Positions 7,606-14,703 of a DNA stretch of 35,745 nucleotides are shown piece by piece. Position 1 is the first letter of the stretch; every line of letters begins with the position of its first letter. The translations under genes were made by a program, and so were the position numbers. The DNA is from Clostridia bacterium. GTDB lineage: Bacteria > Bacillota > Clostridia > Oscillospirales > CAG-382. Where the stretch lies: positions 1-35,745 of the forward strand of contig JAFSGD010000001.1 of NCBI GenBank assembly GCA_017434845.1, in the 5' to 3' direction. The notes beneath the pieces were generated by a model, which saw only the letters and a list, made by a program, of their open reading frames with translations, had not been told where the DNA came from and did no database searches.

Positions 7606-8451
7606 ATGAAAAAGATCATTGCTATGATGTTGGTTCTCGTTATGGTTGCCGCATTTGCAGCTTGCACCGATAACGATGAAACCTCGAAAACTTCTTCTGT
7701 TGCCGAATCCTCTGCGGTTGAATCTTCCGTTGCAGAGTCTTCTGTTGCAGAATCCTCCGATGCAGAATCTTCCGATGCTTCCTCCGAGGCTGAAGACAAC
7801 GGCGTTATGACCTATGAAGAATACATCGCCGCTGAACTCGAAAGCGAAGTTGTTATCGAAGCATACGTTCAGGCACATCAGTCCTGGTGGGAAGACAAGA
7901 TCACCGTTTACTGTCAGGATAAAGACGGCGCTTACTTCCTCTATGAGCTCGCTTGCTCCGAAGAAGACGCTGCAAAGCTCATTCCCGGCACCAAGATCCG
8001 CGTTAAAGGCTTCAAGACCGAATGGGAAGGCGAAGTAGAAGTTGCTTCCGGCGCTACCTTCGAATTCATCGAAGGCGCTGATACCTTCATCGCTGATGCT
8101 CTCGACGTTACCGCACTTCTCGGCACCGACGATCTCATCAAGCATCAAAACGAATTCGTATCCTTCAAGGGTATGACCGTTGCAGCATCCAAGGATGCCG
8201 AGGGCAACGACGTTGCATTCCTTTACAACTGGGATGGCTCGGGCGAACAGGGCAACGACCTTTACTTCAACGTAAGCATCAACGGTGCAACCTATAACTT
8301 CTGCGTTGAGTCTTACCTCTGCGGTAAAGACACCGACGTTTACAAGGCTGTTGAAGCTCTTGAAATCGGCGACGTTATCGATATGGAAGGCTTCCTCTAC
8401 TGGTATCAGGGCGCTAACCCCCACATCACTTCTGTAACCGTTGCCGAATAA
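7606..8451 (+). CDS. Lipoprotein with OB-fold-like domains
   Basis: A 281-residue lipoprotein: signal peptide with lipobox (FAAC, Cys21), a linker of about 40 residues with repeating V/D-AESS units, then an exported domain. That domain contains two similar halves built around phrases such as VVIEAYVQ, GTKIRVKGF and FVSFKGM, IGDVIDMEGF. This pattern of short beta-strands resembles OB-fold modules seen in clostridial lipoproteins. No enzymatic residues are evident. Codon choice is strongly biased to C-ending codons, as in the opp binding-protein gene, suggesting high expression. Strong AAGGAG site, own promoter and own terminator. Ligand and role unknown. Confidence 0.85.
   Translation: MKKIIAMMLVLVMVAAFAACTDNDETSKTSSVAESSAVESSVAESSVAESSDAESSDASSEAEDNGVMTYEEYIAAELESEVVIEAYVQAHQSWWEDKITVYCQDKDGAYFLYELACSEEDAAKLIPGTKIRVKGFKTEWEGEVEVASGATFEFIEGADTFIADALDVTALLGTDDLIKHQNEFVSFKGMTVAASKDAEGNDVAFLYNWDGSGEQGNDLYFNVSINGATYNFCVESYLCGKDTDVYKAVEALEIGDVIDMEGFLYWYQGANPHITSVTVAE
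7690..7790 (+). repeat. Short tandem repeats encoding the AESS linker
   Basis: Inside the lipoprotein gene, near-identical 15-base units (GTTGCAGAATCTTCC-like) repeat several times and encode V/D-A-E-S-S. Repeats of this kind can change number by slippage without breaking the frame. Confidence 0.7.
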
Positions 8452-8460
8452 TTAAATCCG

Positions 8461-8494
8461 AAAAAAACGAGAGGTGAAAACCTCTCGTTTTTTG
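8461..8494. terminator. Bidirectional terminator
   Basis: AAAACGAGAGGT pairs with ACCTCTCGTTTT around a GAAA loop, with A and T runs on either side. It serves the lipoprotein gene ending at 8451 and the convergent dehydrogenase ending at 8519. Confidence 0.92.
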
Positions 8495-8518
8495 TTTGCA
8501 TATACTGATAATCGGACT

Positions 8519-9475
8519 TTAAACGATTCTGTTTCTGCTTCCGCCTTTATAATAAACACGTATGTTTTCGCATATTTCGTTCATACAGCGTTCTCTTGCC
8601 TCAAAGGCGCCCCAAGCCATGTGCGGTGTAAGGCAAACGTTTTCTCGCTCTTTAATGCGATAGAAGGGGTGCTCCTTGGGCATCGGCTCGGTTGAATATA
8701 CGTCGCAGCCGAGAAATCCGATCTTGCCCGATTCAACCGCCTTCGCGGCGGCCTCTTCGTCAAAAACGGCACCGCGCGCAACGTTAACGACAATAACGCC
8801 GTCCTTCATCGCCGAAAATTCATTCTCACCGATCATTCTTTTCGTCGAATCGTTAAGAGGAACGTGAACTGTTATAATATCCGATCTTTCCAACAGCTCG
8901 CCAAGCGAAACACACTCGGCATCCTCAACGGGAGTTCGCTTGTTAACGATAACCTTGCAGCCGAGCGCTCTTGCCGCTTCGCTAACCTTTTTACCTATTC
9001 CGCCATATCCGATTATGCCCCAGGTTTTTCCTGCAAGCTCATGGTAAACGGGAGTTAAAATATTTTGAACGTTGCCGCTTGAATATCTTCCGCTTGCGAC
9101 CGATTCTCTGAAAACGTTAAGATTGACCGATGCCGAAAGCACCATCGCAAGCGTTAATTGCGAAACCGAATTCGCCGAATATCCCGCAACGTTGCAAACG
9201 GCAATGCCGTTTTGCCTGCAATATTCAGTGTCTATGTTGTCATAGCCGGTTGCCGCAACGCAAATAAGTTTCAACGCCTTCGAGTGCTTCAAAACCTCTG
9301 CATCAAGCTTAACCTTGTTTATAACGCAAACGTCTGTGTCGCCGATTCTTTCTGCGATCGTTTCGCGCGGCGATAGGGAATAGACGGCCGTTTTTCCGAT
9401 GCTGTCAAATCCCGAAAGGTCGATATCTTCGCCGAGCGTTGCCGCATCAAGAATCGCAATTTTAATTTTTTCCAT
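8519..9475 (-). CDS. D-2-hydroxyacid dehydrogenase (glycerate dehydrogenase/hydroxypyruvate reductase type)
   Basis: A 318-residue NAD(P)-dependent cytoplasmic oxidoreductase that interconverts 2-keto acids and D-2-hydroxyacids. The Rossmann glycine motif GYGGIG lies at 156-161. The catalytic triad of the family is visible as Arg234 (NVARGA), Glu263 (VYSTEP) and His285 (TPHMAWG). Length fits the family (about 310-330). The substrate cannot be fixed; hydroxypyruvate, glyoxylate or a branched keto acid are options. Ribosome binding site GGAGA precedes the ATG. Monocistronic, divergent from the opp operon. Confidence 0.93.
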   Translation of the reverse strand: MEKIKIAILDAATLGEDIDLSGFDSIGKTAVYSLSPRETIAERIGDTDVCVINKVKLDAEVLKHSKALKLICVAATGYDNIDTEYCRQNGIAVCNVAGYSANSVSQLTLAMVLSASVNLNVFRESVASGRYSSGNVQNILTPVYHELAGKTWGIIGYGGIGKKVSEAARALGCKVIVNKRTPVEDAECVSLGELLERSDIITVHVPLNDSTKRMIGENEFSAMKDGVIVVNVARGAVFDEEAAAKAVESGKIGFLGCDVYSTEPMPKEHPFYRIKERENVCLTPHMAWGAFEARERCMNEICENIRVYYKGGSRNRIV

Positions 9476-9511
9476 TTTTATTTCTCCAAATAACTTTTTG
9501 CCGTTTGTTAT

Positions 9512-9540
9512 ATAATATCATATATCTGCGTGAATGTCAA
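9512..9540 (-). promoter_or_regulatory. Promoter of the D-2-hydroxyacid dehydrogenase
   Basis: On the minus strand, TTGACA (9540-9535) and TATTAT (9517-9512) are 17 bases apart. This is about 100 bases from the divergent opp promoter. Confidence 0.8.
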
Positions 9541-9644
9541 AACAAGCTTTTTGCTTTAAAAACGCAAAAATATAACCGCTTTTATTAAAAAATACCGCAA
9601 AACAAAGCGTAAAACGATAAAATATTCGTACTTTGAACTTTTTA

Positions 9645-9673
9645 TTGACAAATAAGCAAATTAATTGTATAAT
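9645..9673 (+). promoter_or_regulatory. Strong promoter of the opp operon
   Basis: A perfect consensus: TTGACA at 9645-9650, 17-base spacer, TATAAT at 9668-9673. It fits the strongly biased codon use of the first gene. Confidence 0.88.
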
Positions 9674-9679
9674 ACTATC

Positions 9680-9793
9680 CGTACTACTTTGCGGTGGTTT
9701 GCGTTCGCGCAAATTCAAGTCGGGAAACTCGCCGTCAAAGCGGTATAAACTCGCAGCTCATATTATTTATATTTTTTAAGGAGGCTTATTTCA
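9680..9793 (+). promoter_or_regulatory. Structured 5' leader of the opp mRNA
   Basis: About 115 bases separate the promoter from the ATG. TTTGCG (9698-9703) and CGCAAA (9708-9713) form a hairpin with a TTCG loop. CTTTG (9687-9691) can pair with CAAAG (9736-9740) to enclose that hairpin and a weaker one near 9721-9731. A perfect AAGGAGG site follows at 9778-9784. I recognise no riboswitch class. The structure may stabilise the message or control it. Confidence 0.45.
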
Positions 9794-12013
9794 ATGAGCA
9801 AGAAGATTCTTTCGATGCTTCTCGCTGCTCTCATGGTTGTGGCTGTAGTTATCACCACCACTTCCTGCGTCAACAGCGGCACCGAAACTTCCAAAACCGA
9901 AAGCAACACTTCGGGCACATCTTCCACCACCGAAGAAGTTGTTTACACCGATCCTTTCGCTGATCTCGAAGGCGACGAACGTTACGAGGCTATCTATAAC
10001 GAAGCTCTCGGCGAATTCCTCGAAGCTTACGAGGCTGCAAAAGCAGAAACCGACAGTCTTTCCAAGAGATTTGCTCTCATGGCAATCGCAGAGGCAAAAC
10101 TTCTTGAGTCCGGCGTTATGCTTCCCCTTACTACCCGTGGCGGTAACTATGCTATCTCCAGAGTAGCTCCCTACACCGTTCCCTCTATGCTTTGGGGCAA
10201 CGACTCCGACAGATTCCACGATGCTATCGTTGCAACCGATCTCATCAAGGCTGAAGACAGAGCTGAGATGAAGGTTAAGTACAACGAGCTCAAGGGCACG
10301 GGCGAATACCTTGCATGGGTTAAGACCTTCCTCACCGAGAAGGGCTACACCACCAAGGATTCCTACACCATCGCTTACTCTTCCGATCCTCAGACTTGGG
10401 ACGCTCTCGCTACCTCCATGGCAGCAGACTCCGAAGCTATCGTTAACACCTATGACGGTCTCTACGAATATGACGTAGAAGGCACTCTTAAGCCCGCTCT
10501 CGCTCTCAGCCACACCGTTACCACCACCGGCGAAGGCGATGAAATGCGCACCGTTTACACCTTCAAGATTCGTGAAGGTCAGATCTGGGTTGACAGCCAG
10601 GGCAGAAAAGTTGCTGATCTCACCGCTAACGACTTCGTTACCGGTATGCAGCACATGATGGATGCTGAAGGCGGTCTCGAATACCTTATTCAGGGCGTTA
10701 TCGTTAACGCAAGCGAATACATCGCAGGCGACATCACCGATTTCGCAGAAGTTGGCGTTAAGGCTACCGACGATTACACCCTCGAATACACCCTCATCGG
10801 CAACCCCACCTACTTCCTCACCATGCTCGGCTACAACTGCTTTGCTCCTATGAACAAGGAATACTATGTAGCACAGGGCGGTAAGTTCGGCGCTGATTTC
10901 AACGCTGAAGCTGAAGATTACAACTACGGTAAGACTCCCGACAACATCGCATACTGCGGTCCTTACCTTGTTGAGAACCTCACCAAAGAAAGCACCATTA
11001 AGTTTGTTCTTAACGATTCTTACTGGAACAAGGATAACGTTAACATCAAGACTCTCACCTGGCTCTTCAACGACGGTAAAGATACTACCAAGACCTATGA
11101 AGACTGTAAGGCAGGCATTCTCGATGGTGCCGGACTCAATCCTTCCACCATCGAACTCTCCAGAACCGAAAACTACTTCGAGCCCTATTCCTATATCTCT
11201 TCTACTGACGCAACCTCTTTCATGGGCTTCTACAACCTCGACAGAGCTACTCTTCACAACTTCAACGATGAAAACATGGCAGTTTCTCCCATGACCGAAG
11301 AAGATGTTCTCAGAACCAACGCAGCTATCCGTAACGCAAGCTTCCGTCGCGCTCTTAACATGGCACTTGACAGAGGCGGTTACAATGCTCAGACTCAGGG
11401 CGAAGAGCTCAAGCTCAACTCCCTCAGAAACTCCTACACTCCCGGTACCTTCGTATCTCTCGAAGAAGAGACCACCGTTTCCATCAACGGCACCGACAAG
11501 ACCTATCCCGCAGGCACCTGGTATGGCCAGATCATGCAGGATCAGATCGATGCAGACGGCGTTAAGATCAAGGTTTGGGATCCCGCTGCAGATGACGGCG
11601 TAGGCTCCACCGACGGTTTCGACGGCTGGTACAACGCTGAAAATGCAGTTGCAGAACTCAACAAGGCTATCGAAGAACTCGCTGCTATCGGTATCGAAGT
11701 TTCTGCTGAGAACCCCATTCAGATCGACCTTCCCTACTGGTCCGGCAACGAAAGCTACACCAACCGTTCCAACGCTTACAAGCAGTCTATCGAGACCGTT
11801 CTTGGCGGCAAGGTTAAGGTTAACCTTCTCGATTGTCCCACCAGCGGCGATTGGTACAACGCTGCATACTATCCTACCTCCGGCGCTGATATGAACTACA
11901 CCATCGCAGACGTTTCCGGTTGGGGCCCTGACTACGGTGATCCTCAGACCTACCTCGACACCATGCTTCCCGACTACGTTGGCTACATGGTTAAGAGCCT
12001 TGGTATTTATTAA
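9794..12013 (+). CDS. oppA: Oligopeptide-binding lipoprotein (SBP_bac_5), apparently circularly permuted
   Basis: A 739-residue exported peptide-binding protein with signal peptide (Cys25, TTTSC) and a Ser/Thr linker. The canonical N-terminal start of the family appears only at about residue 190 (YTIAYSSDPQTWDAL, then VNTYDGLYEYD). The protein runs through normal OppA landmarks (VYTFKIREG; AYCGPY; FRRALNMALDR; GWGPDYGDPQTYLDTM) and stops about 25 residues later. The last stretch of ordinary OppA proteins is absent there. A segment of that kind lies instead at about residues 58-148 (KRFALMAIAEAKLLESGVMLP, SRVAPYTVP), before the canonical start. This order suggests a circular permutation. First gene of the operon, perfect AAGGAGG site, codon bias of a highly expressed gene. 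Confidence 0.92.
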   Translation: MSKKILSMLLAALMVVAVVITTTSCVNSGTETSKTESNTSGTSSTTEEVVYTDPFADLEGDERYEAIYNEALGEFLEAYEAAKAETDSLSKRFALMAIAEAKLLESGVMLPLTTRGGNYAISRVAPYTVPSMLWGNDSDRFHDAIVATDLIKAEDRAEMKVKYNELKGTGEYLAWVKTFLTEKGYTTKDSYTIAYSSDPQTWDALATSMAADSEAIVNTYDGLYEYDVEGTLKPALALSHTVTTTGEGDEMRTVYTFKIREGQIWVDSQGRKVADLTANDFVTGMQHMMDAEGGLEYLIQGVIVNASEYIAGDITDFAEVGVKATDDYTLEYTLIGNPTYFLTMLGYNCFAPMNKEYYVAQGGKFGADFNAEAEDYNYGKTPDNIAYCGPYLVENLTKESTIKFVLNDSYWNKDNVNIKTLTWLFNDGKDTTKTYEDCKAGILDGAGLNPSTIELSRTENYFEPYSYISSTDATSFMGFYNLDRATLHNFNDENMAVSPMTEEDVLRTNAAIRNASFRRALNMALDRGGYNAQTQGEELKLNSLRNSYTPGTFVSLEEETTVSINGTDKTYPAGTWYGQIMQDQIDADGVKIKVWDPAADDGVGSTDGFDGWYNAENAVAELNKAIEELAAIGIEVSAENPIQIDLPYWSGNESYTNRSNAYKQSIETVLGGKVKVNLLDCPTSGDWYNAAYYPTSGADMNYTIADVSGWGPDYGDPQTYLDTMLPDYVGYMVKSLGIY

Positions 12014-12059
12014 TAAAAATTAATATTTATCACCGAAGTTTTAACTAAACTTTGAAAAT

Positions 12060-12096
12060 ATGGTAGAGGGAGGACTTTTTGTTCCTTCCTCTATCA
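12060..12096 (+). other. Intercistronic hairpin after oppA
   Basis: A 15-base-pair stem with two G-T pairs (12060-12074 with 12082-12096) closes a loop of about seven bases. No T run follows, so it is less likely to terminate than to protect the oppA 3' end or reduce expression of the downstream permease genes. Binding protein in excess over permease is the usual need in such operons. Confidence 0.6.
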
Positions 12097-12117
12097 TGTA
12101 TTAATTAGGGGATTGCA

Positions 12118-13695
12118 ATGACGAAATATTTATTAAAGCGCCTGTTGCACGGTTTGCTTTCATTGGCTGTCGTCGTCGCTATCGTAATGCTTCTTATATA
12201 TTCGTTCCTTGAAAAAGATCTCATTTTTGCCGGAGATCCTAATTTCTCGAAGCTCAAACATAACTCAAAAGACACCTATATGTATCAGCAGTGGGAAAAG
12301 TACGGATATCTTGATTACGTTCCTTATGCAGATTACGTTCAGGAGCTTCTCAAGGCGGGCGAGATAACCCAAGAAGAATACAGCGACATCGCAAAGCTCG
12401 GCGCAACCGCAGAAAAAGACAGCGAAACCGCTGCTCCGTATATTCAAAAATTTATCGAAAAATATGAAGCCGATGGCTATCAGATCGAGCGCTTGCCCGG
12501 TAAGCTTAAGGGCAAGACCAAAAAATACCATGAGGGCGGTGAACCCCGTCTCTTTGCGTATAAAGATATTCCGCTGATCAACCGACTTGTTGATTATTTC
12601 GGCGGACTTATCAGCGTTGACGATATCGATTATGTAGAGCAAGATATCGAAGATCGCGGCATTTCCTTCACGCTCTACGACCCTGCCTATGGCGGCGAAA
12701 AATTTTCGCCTGCTATTATGGGCAACGGAACTAAACACAAGTATCTTTTATACTTTGATGATCAGTTCCCGTACATTCATCAGAATTTGGTAAAAATCAA
12801 CCTCGGTACCTCCTACAGCGTTAACCGCGGTATCGACGTTTTTGATACGATGACCACCTCTCAAGGTTCGTTTGTTAAAAGTGTAGTAACCTATCCCAGC
12901 GGTGTTGTTGAAGAAACTGCCGATAATATTCATAGTGCTACATATATGGCGGGTTCGCTTGAAAAAGGAACCGCAGTTACAAAGCAGTATTATGTCGACG
13001 ATTATACTGTTGTAACAACTCATAAAAACGGCCTTTCCAGAGTCGGATATTCCTTTGTTATAGGTATAATCTCGGTCATCCTTTCCTATCTTCTTGCCAT
13101 TCCCTTGGGAACCTTAATGGCTCTTAAGAAGGACAAGTTCATCGACCATCTCGGAACCTTCTATATCGTGTTCATTCTTGCCGTTCCTTCGCTTGCATAT
13201 ATCTTTATGTTCAAGGCGATCGGCGGCAGCATGGGCTTGCCGACAACGTTCAGCGTTGATGACGCAAGCTGGAAGATGTATGTGCTTCCCATCATTTCGC
13301 TTTCGCTTCCTTCGGTTGCAAACCTTATGAAATGGTTAAGACGCTATATCATCGACCAAATGAACTCCGATTACGTAAAATTTGCACGTTCGGGCGGTCT
13401 TTCCGAAGGCGAGATATTCAGCAAGCACATTCTTAAAAATGCTATGATACCGATAGTTCACGGTATCCCCGGAAGCATTCTCGGCGCATTGGTAGGTGCA
13501 ATTATAACCGAGCGCGTTTACGTCGTTCCCGGTGCAGGTAACCTGCTCACCAACGCGATCAACGCTTATGATAACGGCGTTATCGTCGGCGTAACACTCT
13601 TCTATGGCTTGCTTTCGGTTGTTTCTATCATCCTCGGCGATCTTCTTATGTCGATGGTAGACCCGAGAATCAACTTCACAGCGAAAAGGAGGTAA
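12118..13695 (+). CDS. oppB: Oligopeptide ABC transporter permease OppB with large extracytoplasmic insertion
   Basis: A 525-residue membrane permease; ordinary OppB proteins are near 310. Transmembrane helix 1 lies at about 10-32 and the remaining five helices begin near residue 308. The EAA-type loop is visible (YVKFARSGGLSEGEIFSKHILKNA, written here only in part of its context, near 420-445). The usual short outer loop (INLGTSYSVNRGIDVFD, about 235-252) is preceded by about 150-180 extra polar residues (about 38-220) and followed by another 50. This extra domain would sit outside the membrane facing the binding protein. Ribosome binding site AGGGGAT. Confidence 0.92.
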   Translation: MTKYLLKRLLHGLLSLAVVVAIVMLLIYSFLEKDLIFAGDPNFSKLKHNSKDTYMYQQWEKYGYLDYVPYADYVQELLKAGEITQEEYSDIAKLGATAEKDSETAAPYIQKFIEKYEADGYQIERLPGKLKGKTKKYHEGGEPRLFAYKDIPLINRLVDYFGGLISVDDIDYVEQDIEDRGISFTLYDPAYGGEKFSPAIMGNGTKHKYLLYFDDQFPYIHQNLVKINLGTSYSVNRGIDVFDTMTTSQGSFVKSVVTYPSGVVEETADNIHSATYMAGSLEKGTAVTKQYYVDDYTVVTTHKNGLSRVGYSFVIGIISVILSYLLAIPLGTLMALKKDKFIDHLGTFYIVFILAVPSLAYIFMFKAIGGSMGLPTTFSVDDASWKMYVLPIISLSLPSVANLMKWLRRYIIDQMNSDYVKFARSGGLSEGEIFSKHILKNAMIPIVHGIPGSILGALVGAIITERVYVVPGAGNLLTNAINAYDNGVIVGVTLFYGLLSVVSIILGDLLMSMVDPRINFTAKRR

Positions 13696-13701
13696 GGATA
13701 A

Positions 13702-14691
13702 ATGAACGAACAGAAGATCGATCTTCAGGAGTTCGGTATGTCCGATGAAGAGCTTTTTGCTCCCGTCGAGCACGACTTTATGGATTCCGAAAAGATAACT
13801 GCACCTCGTTATTCCTATTGGCAGTCTGTTTTCCGTGTTTTCTTCCGCAAGAAGATCAACATATTTGTCCTTTCGCTTCTTGCCGTTATACTTATTTTCA
13901 CCTATGTTTATCCCGCTGTTATCGGCTATGATGCCGAGGTCGATCCTTACATCAACCTCATGAACGGCGAGGCCAAGCACTTAACACCCTCTGCCGCAAT
14001 GGAAATGTTCGGTAAGAACATTCATTGGATTCTCGGCTCGGGTGCAAAGGGTGAATCTACCTTCGATGCTATTTGGTATGGCTCGAGCATTTCGGTAACT
14101 CTTGCGCTTATATGTGCTGTTATCAACATGGTTATCGGCGTTGTTATCGGTGCTGTTTGGGGCTTCTCCAAAAAGTTCGATATCTTCATGATCGAGGTTT
14201 ATAACATAGTTGCAAACGTGCCCTATATTCTTTTGATCTCGGTCGTTGTGCTTATCATGTCGGCAAGCTTCTGGTCAATGGTATTCGCGCTCACCGTAAC
14301 GGGTTGGCTGTCGATTGCTTATTTTATCAGAACTCAGGTTATTATCATTCGTGATAGGGAATATAACCTCGCGTCGCGCTGTCTCGGAACACCGATTTGG
14401 AGAATCGCGCTCAAGAATATTCTTCCCTTCATGACATCGGTTATCGTAACCCTTGCCGCAACCGAAATCCCCTCCTACATCTCCTATGAAGTGTTCCTTT
14501 CCTATATCGGAATGGGCTTAAAGGATATGTCGTTGGGTAAGCTTATCGAATCCGCTCAGGTTGCAATGGTAACTCCCGGTTGGGAAATCGAATTCTGGGC
14601 TCCCGTTGCTATCGCTTCCATCATAACCGTCGTTCTTTATGTCGTCGGACAAAATCTGGGTGACGCTTCCGATCCCAGAACCCATATGTAA
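13702..14691 (+). CDS. oppC: Oligopeptide ABC transporter permease OppC
   Basis: A 329-residue permease with an N-terminal cytoplasmic tail of about 45 residues and six predicted helices, of ordinary family length. Landmarks include the outer-loop stretch WILGSGAKGESTFDAIWYGS (related to the GTDxxGRD...GxRxSL region) and the EAA loop YNLASRCLGTPIWRIALKNI near 220-240. The ribosome binding site AAGGAGG (13687-13693) overlaps the oppB stop codon, so the two genes are translationally linked. It forms the channel with OppB. Confidence 0.95.
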   Translation: MNEQKIDLQEFGMSDEELFAPVEHDFMDSEKITAPRYSYWQSVFRVFFRKKINIFVLSLLAVILIFTYVYPAVIGYDAEVDPYINLMNGEAKHLTPSAAMEMFGKNIHWILGSGAKGESTFDAIWYGSSISVTLALICAVINMVIGVVIGAVWGFSKKFDIFMIEVYNIVANVPYILLISVVVLIMSASFWSMVFALTVTGWLSIAYFIRTQVIIIRDREYNLASRCLGTPIWRIALKNILPFMTSVIVTLAATEIPSYISYEVFLSYIGMGLKDMSLGKLIESAQVAMVTPGWEIEFWAPVAIASIITVVLYVVGQNLGDASDPRTHM

Positions 14692-14703
14692 GGGAGGGCG
14701 CTT

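Noticed and set aside
7578-7799. Minus-strand Ser/Glu/Asp-rich ORF
   Set aside because: It is the antisense shadow of the AESS repeat linker of the lipoprotein gene; no ribosome binding site or promoter supports it.
9791-11257. Long minus-strand ORF of 488 codons opposite oppA
   Set aside because: It arises from the strong codon bias of oppA on the other strand, has no recognisable domain and no ribosome binding site.
9794-12013. oppA as a truncated pseudogene with its C-terminus lost
   Set aside because: The missing C-terminal-type segment is present at the N-terminus in frame, codon bias is strong and the signals for expression are excellent. The downstream 104 bases contain no remnant of the missing part.
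12060-12096. Intrinsic terminator between oppA and oppB
   Set aside because: The stem is good but no T run follows, and oppB has no promoter of its own that I can see, so transcription must continue.
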